From positions 1 to 64,000 of the forward strand of contig JAEUNL010000073.1 in assembly GCA_016791115.1 (NCBI GenBank): DNA of 64,000 nt. The letters are read 5' to 3'. Made by a program: the position numbers and the translations under genes. The stretch comes from Rhodocyclaceae bacterium. GTDB taxonomy: Bacteria > Pseudomonadota > Gammaproteobacteria > Burkholderiales > Rhodocyclaceae. Positions 40,960 through 52,749 of this stretch are shown here, piece by piece (the first letter of the stretch is position 1; every line of letters begins with the position of its first letter). Under the pieces are notes generated by a model. The model did not search any database. It saw only the letters and a program-made list of their open reading frames with translations, and had not been told where the DNA came from.

Positions 40960-42059
40960 CAGGTCGCGAGAGCCCGTTCAAGTGCAGCCAGGAAGCGCGC
41001 GTTCTCGTGCTCGAGTCCGATCGAGACGCGCAGATGTTTCGGCATGCCGTAGCCACCGATCGGACGGACAATGATGCCCTCGCGCAGCAGGCGATCGTTT
41101 ACGGCAGGCGCGTCACCGGCGACAAAGGTCACGAAATTTCCATATGACGGAATGTAGTCGATACCCAGTCGCTCGAAACCGGAAACCAGTTGCTTCATGC
41201 CGAGGGAGTTCAGCTCAAAACTGCGACGGATGAAGTCGTCGTCGGCCAGTGCAGCCTCCGCCGCTGCCAGGCCGAGGCTGCCGACATTGAACGGCTGGCG
41301 CACACGGTTCATCAGATCCGCCACGTCGGGATGAGCCAACGCGTAACCAACACGCAGCCCAGCCAGCCCATAGATCTTGGAGAAGGTACGGCTGATCACC
41401 AGATTAGGGAATCGCGCGAGCCACGCCACGCTGTCGTAGCGCACCTCAGGCTCGAGGTATTCGTTGTAGGCCTCGTCGAGCACCACCAGGACATCGTCGG
41501 GCACCGAAGCAAGAAAGCGCTCGAGCGCGGGACCGAAAACAAAGGTTCCCGTGGGATTGTTCGGATTGGCGATGAATACGATGCGCGTGTCCGGCACGAT
41601 CGCGGCGCGCATTCCGTCCAGATCGTGGCCGAAAGCGATCGCCGGCACCTCGATGCCGCGCGCACCAACGGTCAGCGTGGCGATCGGATAGACCGCAAAA
41701 GCATGCTGGGCATAGACAGCCGACCGCCCCGGGCCAAGGAATGCGCGCGCAGCGATATCCAGCACGTCGTTTGACCCGTTGCCGAGAACGATCTGGCTCA
41801 TCTGCACGCCAAAGCGCCGACAAAGCGCACTTTTCAGTGCAAACCCGCCACCATCGGGATAGCGTGCCACATCCGCGGTCGCATCGAGCATGGCCTGTCG
41901 GCCGCGCGGCGACATGCCCAACGGATTCTCGTTGGAAGCCAGCTTGATGATGCCCTGTTCCGAAAGGCCCATTTCGCGCGCCAGCGCTGATATCGGTTTG
42001 CCCGGTTGGTAGGGTGTAATGGCGCGCACGTATTCCGGTGCGCGATCGGCTAGTCCCAT
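40959..42059 (-). CDS. hisC: Histidinol-phosphate aminotransferase
   Basis: A 366-residue PLP aminotransferase of class I/II with SNENPLG near residue 40, the NPNNPTG substrate/PLP motif, and the PLP lysine in TFSKIYGLAG. HisC in aromatic operons often also transaminates aromatic keto acids, so it probably serves phenylalanine and tyrosine synthesis alongside its neighbours pheA and tyrA, as well as or instead of histidine synthesis (inference from context). Confidence 0.92.
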   Translation of the reverse strand: MGLADRAPEYVRAITPYQPGKPISALAREMGLSEQGIIKLASNENPLGMSPRGRQAMLDATADVARYPDGGGFALKSALCRRFGVQMSQIVLGNGSNDVLDIAARAFLGPGRSAVYAQHAFAVYPIATLTVGARGIEVPAIAFGHDLDGMRAAIVPDTRIVFIANPNNPTGTFVFGPALERFLASVPDDVLVVLDEAYNEYLEPEVRYDSVAWLARFPNLVISRTFSKIYGLAGLRVGYALAHPDVADLMNRVRQPFNVGSLGLAAAEAALADDDFIRRSFELNSLGMKQLVSGFERLGIDYIPSYGNFVTFVAGDAPAVNDRLLREGIIVRPIGGYGMPKHLRVSIGLEHENARFLAALERALAT

Positions 42060-42077
42060 TTTGGCTCCGGCGGCATA

Positions 42078-43151
42078 TCAGGCTGCGGCACGCGGATACG
42101 AGCCGAGCACCTTCAGGAATCCGGCACTGTCGCGCATCTCTTCGAGCGCTGCAGCGACGTGCCGGTCCGATTTGTGTCCTTCGAGATCGACGAAGAACAC
42201 ATACTTCCACTCGCTTGCACCGAGCCCGCGCGCAGGCCGCGACTCGAAGCGGCTCATGGACACTCCATGGCGGGAAAGCGGTTCAAGAAGTGCCAGTACT
42301 GCCCCCGCCTTGTTCGGTACCGAAAACACGATCGAGGTTCGATCAAGTCCCGATGGTCCGGCGTCATGCTCTCCGATAACCACGAAGCGCGTCGTGTTGT
42401 TCGGATCATCCTCGATGTTCGGCGCAAGAATTTCGAGCCCGTAGAGCGCGGCCGCTGCTTCGCCGGCGATCGCGCAGGACTCCACATCCTCCGCGGCCAG
42501 GCGTGCCGCCTCCGCATTGCTCGCCACCGGCACGCGCTGCAACTGGGCCGCGTTGCGATTGAGCCATTCGTGACACTGTGCGAGCGACTGCGAGTGTGAA
42601 TAGAGACGCTTTACCCCGGTGAGCTCGCACGCCTTCGAAAGCAGATTCTGGTGGATGCGCAACTGCACTTCCCCGCAGATTTCCAGGGAGCCGGCAAGCA
42701 TAAGGTCGAGCGTGCGGCCGATCGCTCCTTCGGTCGAATTTTCGACAGGCACGACACCGTAATGCGCATTGCCGGACTCGACCGCACGATAGACGTCATC
42801 GATCGCTGGCTGAGGCAAGAGCGTCGGTGCCGAGCCGAAGTGCTTGCGTGTGGCAGACTCGGAGAACGTTCCGGCCGGCCCGAGAAAAGCGATGTTCAGA
42901 GGCTGTTCCAGGCCGAGGCACGCCGACATCACTTCGCGGAAGATGCGATAAACGGAGGCTTCCGGCAACGGCCCCGGGTTGGCTTCCGTCAACCGCCGCA
43001 AAACCTGCGCTTCTCGCTCGGGTCGGTAAATGTTCCCCTGCTTGATCTCTCCGATGCGATGCGCGAGCCGGGCGCGTCGGCTGACCAGTCCCAGCATCTC
43101 CGTGTCGAGATTGTCGATTTCCGTTCGCAGCCGAAGCAGTTCCTCGTCCAT
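42078..43151 (-). CDS. pheA: Bifunctional chorismate mutase/prephenate dehydratase (P-protein)
   Basis: The 357 residues comprise an AroQ-type chorismate mutase (about 1-85, starting MDEELLRLRTEIDNLDTEML), a prephenate dehydratase domain (GPAGTFSE, NSTEGAIGRT), and a C-terminal ACT domain (ESRPARGL) that binds phenylalanine for feedback inhibition. ATG 43151 follows a G-rich stretch. An ATG seven codons upstream (43172) would overlap serC slightly. hisC follows by 18 bases. Confidence 0.95.
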   Translation of the reverse strand: MDEELLRLRTEIDNLDTEMLGLVSRRARLAHRIGEIKQGNIYRPEREAQVLRRLTEANPGPLPEASVYRIFREVMSACLGLEQPLNIAFLGPAGTFSESATRKHFGSAPTLLPQPAIDDVYRAVESGNAHYGVVPVENSTEGAIGRTLDLMLAGSLEICGEVQLRIHQNLLSKACELTGVKRLYSHSQSLAQCHEWLNRNAAQLQRVPVASNAEAARLAAEDVESCAIAGEAAAALYGLEILAPNIEDDPNNTTRFVVIGEHDAGPSGLDRTSIVFSVPNKAGAVLALLEPLSRHGVSMSRFESRPARGLGASEWKYVFFVDLEGHKSDRHVAAALEEMRDSAGFLKVLGSYPRAAA

Positions 43152-43164
43152 GCCCCCCCCGCCG

Positions 43165-44246
43165 CTAGCCATATCGCCGCTCGAAATCCCGCATGTACTC
43201 CACCAGTGCCGCGACCCCTTGGGTCGGCATCGCGTTATAGATGGAGGCACGCATGCCGCCAACCAGCCGGTGCCCCTTGAGTTGCACCAATCCCGCCTCT
43301 TCCGCACCCGCCAGGAAACGGCCATCGAGTGATGGGTCGCGCAAGGTGAATGGAACGTTCATACGCGATCGGTCGGGCTTTGCGACGGGATTCGCGTACA
43401 GTCCGGAAGCGTCGATCGCATCGTAAAGCAGCCTGGATTTCGCCAGGCTGCGTTGCGACATCGCCGCTACCCCACCTTGGCGCTTGAGCCATTGAAAAAC
43501 GAGACCGGCAACGTAGATGCCATAGGTCGGGGGCGTGTTGAGCATCGAATCGTGGTCGGCCATCTGCCTATAATCGAGCATCGTCGGCGGTGTCGGTACC
43601 GCATGGCCGATCAGGTCTTCGCGCACGATCACGATCGTCAGGCCTGCCGGCCCGATATTCTTCTGCGCACCGGCATAGATCAGCCCATAGCGCGAGACAT
43701 CCACGGGCCGCGACAGGATGTGCGATGACATGTCCGCCACCAGTGGAACCTCACCGGCGTCGGGCACCCAGTTGAACTCGACACCGTTAATGGTCTCGTT
43801 CGAGCAGTAGTACAGGTAGGCCGCATCGTCGAACTGCTTCCACGCCGACTGCGGCGGCACATAGGTGTGGCGACGATCTTCCGAGGAGGAAACCACGCTC
43901 ACGTCACAGAAAAGGCGCGCTTCCCTGATCGCCTTTTCCGACCAGACGCCCGTCTGAACATAGGCTGCGCTGCGCTTTCCGCGCAGCAGGTTGCACGGAA
44001 CCATTGCGAACTGCAGCGTGCCCCCGCCCTGGAGAAACAAGACCTTGTAGTTGTCCGGAATGGCGAGCAACTCGCGCAGGTCGGCAACTGCCTGCGCATG
44101 GATAGCCATGAAATGCTCGCCGCGGTGACTCATCTCCATGACCGACTGGCCGCTGCCATGCCAATCGAGCATCTCCTCGGCCGCCTGACGCAACACCTCC
44201 TCGGGCAGTACCGCCGGCCCCGCGCTGAAATTCCAGACGCGCGCCA

Positions 44247-44247
<1 letters not shown>
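43165..44247 (-). CDS. serC: Phosphoserine aminotransferase
   Basis: SerC makes 3-phosphoserine in serine biosynthesis and works in pyridoxine synthesis. From ATG 44247 the protein has 360 residues, standard length, beginning [19 protein letters not shown]; the PLP lysine is in [12 protein letters not shown]. The ATG overlaps the gyrA stop by one base, so the upstream open frame inside gyrA is not used. Confidence 0.96.
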
Positions 44248-46838
<2,591 letters not shown>

Positions 46839-46933
46839 CGTTTTCGCGGTCGATCCGGGAGGCGCGGCATGATCGCGCAATCACGCAGCCGGTGCTGCGC
46901 GAACGCGCTAAGTGGCTGCCGGCAAAAGCGAGA

Positions 46934-46942
46934 ATTCTAACA
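46934..46942 (-). promoter_or_regulatory. Extended -10 element upstream of gyrA
   Basis: Minus-strand TGTTAGAAT gives an extended -10 (TGn plus TAGAAT), placing transcription start about 100 bases before the gyrA ATG. Extended -10 promoters do not need a strong -35, and none was seen. Confidence 0.45.
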
Positions 46943-47108
46943 TGCGGGGGCCCCTCCCCGGTGGCTTGCGGATGCTTGTCGGTACAGATGCAGCCGGGCG
47001 GCCGGTGACTCCGGACGGATGTGCTTTAATGCGCGCGCGTCCACCGCGCGTGGGCGCCGGCGCCGCCGGATGCGGCGTGCGGACACCACAAACCGGAAAG
47101 ACGTTGCG

Positions 47109-48425
47109 ATGCCCGAATCCATCGACGTGCTGGTCGAAGCCCGCTGGGTGATCCCAATCGAGCCGCCCGGCAGCGTGCTCGAACACCATGGTGTCGCAGT
47201 ATGCGACGGCCGCATCGTCGACATTCTGCCCATCGATGCAGCACGCACGCGCTACCCCACGTCCGAGCGCGTCTCGCTGCCAGACCACGTGCTGCTGCCC
47301 GGGCTGGTGAATGCGCACACGCATGCCGCCATGACGCTGATGCGCGGGCTCGGCGACGACCAGCCCCTGATGCGCTGGCTGCAGGACACGATCTGGCCCG
47401 CCGAGGGCCGGCACGTCTCGGAGGACTTCGTCCGCGACGGCACGCTGCTCGCCTGTTTCGAGATGCTGCGCGGCGGCGTCACCTGCTTCTCGGACATGTA
47501 CTTCTACCCCGATGCCGCCGCCAAGGCCGCTGCGACGGCTGGCATGCGTTGCATGCTCGGCGTCATCGCAGTCGAGTTCCCGACCGTCTATGCAGCCGAT
47601 GCACACGATTACCTCGCCAAGGGCCTCGCGACACGAGATGCCTGGCGCGACCACGAACTGGTCAATTTTTGCATCGCGCCCCACGCGCCCTACACCGTAT
47701 CGGACAAGACCTTCGAGCGCATCCGCGTGCTTGCCGAACAACTGGATCTGCCGATCCACATGCACATCCACGAAACGGCGCACGAAATCGACGAAAGCAT
47801 CGCGCGGCACGGCGTCCGTCCGCTGGCACGCCTGACCGGACTCGGACTGGTCGGCCCGTCGCTGATCGGCGTGCATGCGGTTCATCTCAATCCGGACGAA
47901 ATCGAACTGCTCGCGCGCCACGATTGCAGCATCGTGCATTGCCCGAGTTCCAACCTAAAACTGGCCAGCGGCATCGCCCCGGTCGCGGCCCTGAAGCGCG
48001 CGGGCGTGCGAGTGGCGCTCGGCACCGACGGCGCAGCCAGCAACAACCGACTCGATCTCCTGGAAGAAATGCGCCTTGCCGCGCTGCTGGGCAAATGTGC
48101 AAGCGGCGATGCCGCCGCGCTACCTGCCCACGACAGCCTGCGCATGGCAACTCTCGACGGCGCGGCAGCGCTCGGGTTGGCGCGGCAAATCGGCTCCATC
48201 GAGCGGGGCAAGCTCGCCGACATGATTGCCGTGGACCTCGGCGGATGGATCACCTCGCCCTGCTATGACCCGGCTTCGCACCTCGTTTATGTCGCCGGAA
48301 GGGAACAGGTCAGCCACGTCTGGGTCGGCGGGCAGTTGCGCATGGCCGAATGCAAGATGTTGCAAATAGACAACATTGATTTGCGACAACTTTCTACTTT
48401 GTGGCAGAATAAAATGATGAAATAA
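47109..48425 (+). CDS. mtaD: TRZ/ATZ-family amidohydrolase, MTA/SAH deaminase type
   Basis: A 438-residue metal-dependent hydrolase with NAHTHAAMTLMRGLGDD, HIHETAHE, and GTDGAASNNRLDLLEE, which provide the metal ligands and catalytic acid of the amidohydrolase fold. The subfamily deaminates 5'-methylthioadenosine or S-adenosylhomocysteine, and the gyrA-mtaD-ubiG neighbourhood is typical of betaproteobacteria. The last ~70 bases are unusually AT-rich and contain the predicted promoter of the next gene. The specific substrate is not proven. Confidence 0.88.
   Translation: MPESIDVLVEARWVIPIEPPGSVLEHHGVAVCDGRIVDILPIDAARTRYPTSERVSLPDHVLLPGLVNAHTHAAMTLMRGLGDDQPLMRWLQDTIWPAEGRHVSEDFVRDGTLLACFEMLRGGVTCFSDMYFYPDAAAKAAATAGMRCMLGVIAVEFPTVYAADAHDYLAKGLATRDAWRDHELVNFCIAPHAPYTVSDKTFERIRVLAEQLDLPIHMHIHETAHEIDESIARHGVRPLARLTGLGLVGPSLIGVHAVHLNPDEIELLARHDCSIVHCPSSNLKLASGIAPVAALKRAGVRVALGTDGAASNNRLDLLEEMRLAALLGKCASGDAAALPAHDSLRMATLDGAAALGLARQIGSIERGKLADMIAVDLGGWITSPCYDPASHLVYVAGREQVSHVWVGGQLRMAECKMLQIDNIDLRQLSTLWQNKMMK
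48382..48411 (+). promoter_or_regulatory. Candidate promoter of the OmpA-like gene
   Basis: TTGCGA (48382-48387) and CAGAAT (48406-48411) are 18 bases apart inside the AT-rich end of the deaminase gene. It would give a leader of about 130 bases before the OmpA-like ATG, long enough for post-transcriptional control as is common for porin genes. Confidence 0.4.
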
Positions 48426-48547
48426 GCTCGAATGGCAACATCATTCGTGCGCATATCGGTTGTCGGAAGATGTGTGTGCGACATGAGGGAAGTCGCCACA
48501 CTCCTTACCAGAAAGCTCTCCCGCTCTTTCCTTGCTATGAGGACGTC

Positions 48548-49318
48548 ATGAAAAAACTCAATACTTCTCTGCTCGTCGCCGGTACCGTGGCGGCCCTCGC
48601 GTGGGGCGCCAGCGCCCACGCGCAATCTGCGCTCAAGGAAGTCGTGCTCGACACCAAGACACCCGCCCACAAGCCCTATGTTATCGACAGCCGCGGCGTC
48701 GTATCGCGCAGCGGATATGGCCTGTGCTGGAGAACCGGCTACTGGACGCCACAACTGGCAGCCAGCACGCTCACCGTTGACGGCAAGCCCGCCGGCTGCG
48801 AGTGCGACAAGGATCTGATGCCGAAGGACGCCTGCGAACCGAAGGCTGCTGCTCCCGCCGCCCCTGCCGCGGCAGCGCCCGCCGCGCCCGCCGCTGCTGC
48901 GCCGGCCGCCGCCCCCGCACCGAAGCCCGCCGCCGAGAAGATCACGCTGGCCGCCGACGCGCTGTTCGACTTCGACAAGGCCGTGCTGCGTCCCGAAGGC
49001 AAGGCGAAGCTCGACGACGTCGTCAGCAAGCTCGACAAGATCGCCCTCGAAGTGATCATCGCCGTCGGCCACACCGACCGCCTCGGTTCCGACAAGTACA
49101 ACCAGAAGCTGTCGGAGCGCCGCGCCCAGTCCGTCAAGGACTACCTGATCGGCAAGGGCGTCGAACCGAACCGCATCTACACCGAAGGCAAGGGCGAAGC
49201 CCAGCCGAAGACCACCGGCTGCAACATGAAGCCCGAGTCCAACCGCAACAAGAAGTTGATCGAGTGCCTGCAACCCGATCGCCGCGTCGACATCGAGATC
49301 ATCGGCACCAAGAAGTAA
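48548..49318 (+). CDS. OmpA family outer-membrane protein
   Basis: A 256-residue protein with a signal peptide (1-25, ending ASAHAQ), a short N-terminal domain with four cysteines (CWR and [13 protein letters not shown]), a low-complexity Ala/Pro linker (about 99-130), and a C-terminal OmpA domain ([19 protein letters not shown], then NRRVDIEI-like RRVDIEIIG) that binds peptidoglycan. There is no room for an eight-stranded barrel, so it is probably a periplasmic or small-anchor OmpA-like protein. ATG 48548 gives the signal peptide. A strong terminator follows, so it is monocistronic. Confidence 0.92.
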   Translation: MKKLNTSLLVAGTVAALAWGASAHAQSALKEVVLDTKTPAHKPYVIDSRGVVSRSGYGLCWRTGYWTPQLAASTLTVDGKPAGCECDKDLMPKDACEPKAAAPAAPAAAAPAAPAAAAPAAAPAPKPAAEKITLAADALFDFDKAVLRPEGKAKLDDVVSKLDKIALEVIIAVGHTDRLGSDKYNQKLSERRAQSVKDYLIGKGVEPNRIYTEGKGEAQPKTTGCNMKPESNRNKKLIECLQPDRRVDIEIIGTKK

Positions 49319-49340
49319 GCCGGATCCGTTTCAAGGAAAG

Positions 49341-49368
49341 GCCCTGCGTTCGCGCAGGGCTTTTTTTT
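49341..49368 (+). terminator. Rho-independent terminator after the OmpA-like gene
   Basis: The stem GCCCTGCG/CGCAGGGC with a short TTCG-type loop (49341-49360) is followed by eight T. It begins 22 bases after the stop codon. Confidence 0.9.
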
Positions 49369-49439
49369 CGCCGCCCCGTCCGACGAACCAAGCCGCCGCG
49401 GGCCGGTCAGAGCGCAAGGACGTTTTCTGGAGTATTCGC

Positions 49440-50138
49440 ATGAACGCCAATGCCGATCCGCTCGAACTACAGAAGTTCGGCGACCTCGCCCACCGCTGGT
49501 GGGATCCCGAATCGGAATTCAAGCCATTGCACGACATCAATCCGCTGCGCCTCGACTACATCGACCGAAGCGTTGGCCTGCGTGACAAACGCGTGCTCGA
49601 CGTCGGCTGCGGCGGCGGCATCCTGTCGGAAAGCATGGCGGCACGCTGCGCCAGGGTCACCGGCATCGACCTTTCCGACAAGGCGCTGAGCGTCGCGCGC
49701 CTGCACCTTTACGAAAGCGGGCACCAGGTCGAATACCTGCATGCCAGCGCCGAGGATCATGCCGATGCCAACGCCGGCACCTACGATGTCGTCACGTGCC
49801 TCGAAATGCTCGAACACGTGCCGGACCCGGCCAGCACGGTGCGCGCCTGTGCGCGATTGCTCAAGCCTGGCGGCACCGCGTTCTTCTCCACCCTCAACCG
49901 CAACCCCAAGGCCTACCTGTTCGCGGTCATTGGTGCCGAGTACATCCTCAACCTGCTGCCCAGGGGCACGCACGATTACGCCAAGTTCATTCGCCCGGCA
50001 GAGCTTACGCGCTTCTGCCGCGAAGCCGGCCTCGCGACCGACGATCTGATCGGTATGACCTACAACCCCTTCCTCAAGACCTACGCGCTCGGCAGCGACA
50101 CCAGCGTCAACTATCTGATCCGCACCGTGCGAGACTGA
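49440..50138 (+). CDS. ubiG: Ubiquinone biosynthesis O-methyltransferase
   Basis: UbiG performs both O-methylations in ubiquinone synthesis. The 232-residue protein has [20 protein letters not shown] at the N-terminus, characteristic of UbiG, and the SAM motif [13 protein letters not shown]. The C-terminal [14 protein letters not shown] region binds membrane and substrate. The stop codon overlaps the gph ATG by one base; ubiG-gph is a conserved pair. Confidence 0.96.
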   Translation: MNANADPLELQKFGDLAHRWWDPESEFKPLHDINPLRLDYIDRSVGLRDKRVLDVGCGGGILSESMAARCARVTGIDLSDKALSVARLHLYESGHQVEYLHASAEDHADANAGTYDVVTCLEMLEHVPDPASTVRACARLLKPGGTAFFSTLNRNPKAYLFAVIGAEYILNLLPRGTHDYAKFIRPAELTRFCREAGLATDDLIGMTYNPFLKTYALGSDTSVNYLIRTVRD

Positions 50139-50827
50139 TGTTGGCGGCCGCGCGCTTCGACGCCGTCTTCTTCGACCTCGACGGCACCCTGGCGGACACC
50201 GCGCCGGACCTCGGTGGCGCGCTCAATCGCGTGCGTCTCGAAGAAGGGCTCGAACCCCTCCACCTCGACGCCCTGCGCCGCGTCACCTCGCACGGCGTCC
50301 GCGGCCTGCTGCAGGTGGGCTTCGCCCTCGCGCCGGGCGACCGCGGTTACGCTGCCCTGGCCGCGCGCGTCCTCACCCATTACAGCGCCGCACTGTGCGT
50401 CGAAACGCAGCTGTTTCCGGGCATCGCCGAACTCCTCGACCTCGTCGAGGCAAACCGGCTGCGCTGGGGCATCGTCACCAACAAGGCACTGCGCTACACG
50501 GTTCCCGTCGTCGACGGCCTCGCGCTGCTCCGGCGGGCCGCCAGCGTCGTGGGCGGCGACAGCGCACCGCGCGCCAAACCTTCCGCCGATCCGCTGCTGC
50601 TGGCCGCTGCCGTCGCCGGCGTAGAACCCGCCCGCTGCCTCTACGTCGGCGACGACGCGCGCGACATCCACGCCGGCCTCGCCAGCGGCATGGCCACTGT
50701 CGCCGTGCGCTACGGCTACCTCGGCGACGGCCTGCCGATCGAAGCCTGGGGCGCCGACCACATCGCCGACCATCCGCTGGAAATCGCCGGGCTGCTCGGC
50801 ATCGCCAGTGCTAGAATCGCCCCTTGA
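50138..50827 (+). CDS. gph: Phosphoglycolate phosphatase (HAD family)
   Basis: A 229-residue HAD phosphatase with motif I FFDLDGTLADT (nucleophile D13), motif II IVTNKA, motif III K in RAKPSADPL, and motif IV GDDARDI. It removes 2-phosphoglycolate formed by DNA repair or oxygenation. It is translationally coupled to ubiG. The 3' end carries the predicted ssrA promoter. Confidence 0.9.
   Translation: MLAAARFDAVFFDLDGTLADTAPDLGGALNRVRLEEGLEPLHLDALRRVTSHGVRGLLQVGFALAPGDRGYAALAARVLTHYSAALCVETQLFPGIAELLDLVEANRLRWGIVTNKALRYTVPVVDGLALLRRAASVVGGDSAPRAKPSADPLLLAAAVAGVEPARCLYVGDDARDIHAGLASGMATVAVRYGYLGDGLPIEAWGADHIADHPLEIAGLLGIASARIAP
50809..50817 (+). promoter_or_regulatory. Extended -10 promoter of ssrA
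   Basis: TGCTAGAAT is an extended -10 element placed about 56 bases before the mature tmRNA 5' end. It lies within the last codons of gph, leaving a short precursor to be trimmed by RNase P. Confidence 0.45.
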
Positions 50828-50872
50828 CTTCGCCGCTACCGCCCGCATCTTGGGTGCATCGGCGAACATCAC

Positions 50873-51234
50873 GGGGGCGACCTGGCTTCGACGTGGGTCA
50901 AGAAGCAGCGCAGTGCATACCGAGGACCAGTTACCTCGTAAATCCATCTGGAATGCAATAACTGCCAACGACGAGCGTTTCGCTCTAGCCGCTTAATTGC
51001 GGCTGGCCTCTGCACCGGTTTGCTCACGGGCCGGGTAGCGCAAGCTACAGCAGAGTCATTCACATGAGATAAGGGTGGCCTTCGCCGCGCGGGTCACCAC
51101 GAAAATCCAGCGGATCGCCTGCAATCAGCTTGCCCGGCGGCGGGTTGCAGGTCAGATCAAATGACGAGGCTAAGTATGTAGGGCTGCCTGTGGAAGTCTT
51201 GCGGACGCGGGTTCGATTCCCGCCGCCTCCACCA
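50873..51234 (+). ncRNA. ssrA: Transfer-messenger RNA (tmRNA)
   Basis: The RNA starts GGGGGCGACCTGGCTTCGAC and ends GGTTCGATTCCCGCCGCC then TCCACCA, the tRNA-like acceptor and T-loop that pair with the 5' end. The internal open frame (50964-50996) reads ANDERFALAA and stop, a typical betaproteobacterial degradation tag. tmRNA rescues stalled ribosomes with SmpB and tags the peptide for proteolysis. The length of 362 bases is normal. The 3' end is the insertion site of the following island but the RNA remains intact. Confidence 0.97.
51200..51219 (+). repeat. attL core within ssrA
   Basis: This 20-bp T-stem/T-loop segment of tmRNA is identical to 57105-57124. The integrase gene begins about 180 bases downstream. 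Confidence 0.75.
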
Positions 51235-51270
51235 AGTTAAGCATCAAAGAAGTCCAGCAACATCCTAACA

Positions 51271-51302
51271 ACCCGCCAAGTGCGGGTTTTTCTTGCCTTT
51301 TT
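51271..51302 (+). terminator. Terminator downstream of ssrA (island-supplied)
   Basis: AACCCGC pairs with GCGGGTT around a short loop (51271-51289), followed by a T-rich stretch. It lies between ssrA and the integrase, so it is part of the island's left end and probably terminates tmRNA transcription. Confidence 0.6.
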
Positions 51303-51397
51303 TGTCCGCCGAGGGGTAACATCGTCCAGCGGCATCCAGCTTTAGATAGGGGTAACTCTGGGCGGTAACTCCAAATCTCGAAAAGGAGTTACCCCAC

Positions 51398-52501
51398 TTG
51401 CCCCTCACCGATACCGCAATCCGTAACGCCAAGCCCGGCGCAAAGCCCGCCAAGATGTTTGATGAGCGAGGCCTGTTCCTACTTGTTACCCCTGCCGGAG
51501 GTAAGTGGTGGCGACTTCGCTACAAATTCGCCGGTAAGGAAAAACTGCTATCCCTTGGCGTCTATCCCGATGTTGGATTGAAAGAAGCCCGAACCCGGCG
51601 CGACGCTGCCCGGAAACTGCTGGCCGATGACATCGACCCTGGCGAACACCGGAAGGCGACCAAAGCGACCAAGGTTGAACGCGCCGCCAATAGCTTTGAG
51701 GTGGTGGCGAGAGAGTGGTACGGGAAGTTCGCCCCCAATTGGGCGGAGCACCATGGCGACCGCATTCTTCGCCGCTTCGAGCGGGATATTTTCCCGTGGA
51801 TCGGCGGCCGACCCATTGCCGAGATCAAGGCACCCGAACTTCTGGCCGTGGTGCGCCGAATCGAGGATCGGGGCGCAATCGAAACAGCGCACCGGGCGCT
51901 CGCCAATTGCGGTCAGGTATTCCGCTATGCCATCGCGACCGGGCGAGCGGAACGGGATATTGCAGCCGACCTTCGCGGCGCCCTTCGTCTTGCGCCGCTT
52001 ATATTCGTGCGCCCCGGCGAATTGCGCAACGCGGTGTGGTCAGACATTGACCTGGACGCCGCCGAATGGCGCTATCACGTCACCAAGACCGACAGCGAAC
52101 ACATTGTCCCGCGGGCCACACAAGCGGTCGCGATCCTGCGGGAGCTTCAAGCCCTGACCGGCTCGGGAGAATACGTGTTTCCGGGAGCGCGGACCAACGG
52201 CCGCCCGATGAGCGATAACGCGATACTCGCGGCCATGCGGCGAATGGGAATTGCCAAGGAAGAAATGAGTGGCCACGGCTTCCGGGCGATGGCGCGAACC
52301 ATCCTCGACGAAGTACTCCAGGTGCGACCGGACCTGATCGAACACCAATTAGCCCATGCCGTCAAAGATCCGAACGGGCGGGCCTACCACCGCACGGCGC
52401 ACCTTCCCGAACGGAAGAAGATGATGCAGCAGTGGGCGGACTATCTCGACAAACTGAAGGCTGGGGCCGACGTGATTCCGCTTCACGGCAGCGCCGCATA
52501 G
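51398..52501 (+). CDS. Tyrosine integrase, P4/CP4-57 type, with probable internal deletion
   Basis: A 367-residue integrase with the DUF4102 arm-binding domain (LTDTAIRNAKPGAKP), the core-binding domain, and a catalytic domain retaining R205 (VRPGELR), K230, H293 and R296 (HGFR), H320 (QLAH) and Y330 (AYHR). Relatives have roughly 40 extra residues between RGAL and RLAPL, normally a KHHA..ITDP..LLRAI-type segment; here the two are joined directly at residues 196/197 in frame. The missing part joins the core and catalytic domains, so activity is doubtful. It lies next to its presumed attachment site. Confidence 0.85.
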   Translation: MPLTDTAIRNAKPGAKPAKMFDERGLFLLVTPAGGKWWRLRYKFAGKEKLLSLGVYPDVGLKEARTRRDAARKLLADDIDPGEHRKATKATKVERAANSFEVVAREWYGKFAPNWAEHHGDRILRRFERDIFPWIGGRPIAEIKAPELLAVVRRIEDRGAIETAHRALANCGQVFRYAIATGRAERDIAADLRGALRLAPLIFVRPGELRNAVWSDIDLDAAEWRYHVTKTDSEHIVPRATQAVAILRELQALTGSGEYVFPGARTNGRPMSDNAILAAMRRMGIAKEEMSGHGFRAMARTILDEVLQVRPDLIEHQLAHAVKDPNGRAYHRTAHLPERKKMMQQWADYLDKLKAGADVIPLHGSAA

Positions 52502-52749
52502 TTAGCCCCTCATCCGAAACTGCAGCCCCACCAGCGCCGACTTTTCACCACTGCCCGTCCAAACTGCGACAAGTGTGAAAACGCATCCTTCGTTCCATCT
52601 CCTCACCGTGATGGCGGACTATGGCGATGCGCCGTTCTTGTGGCTTGTCGATAGTGCCGACGAAGGCGGCGTCGGTGGGAACCTCGGTGACGGAACCAGC
52701 ACTCAACACCTTTCGGCGCCGATCGCCAGCCCAAGAGTCGAGCGAAGGT

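Noticed and set aside
46875-47108. GC-rich symmetric DNA (GGCGCCGGCGCC) before the deaminase as an operator
   Set aside because: Such short self-complementary GC runs are frequent at this base composition and no regulator or promoter geometry supports it.
48843-48930. Repeated GCCGCC-type DNA in the OmpA-like gene as a tandem repeat element
   Set aside because: It encodes the Ala/Pro linker of the protein and has no regular repeat unit at DNA level.
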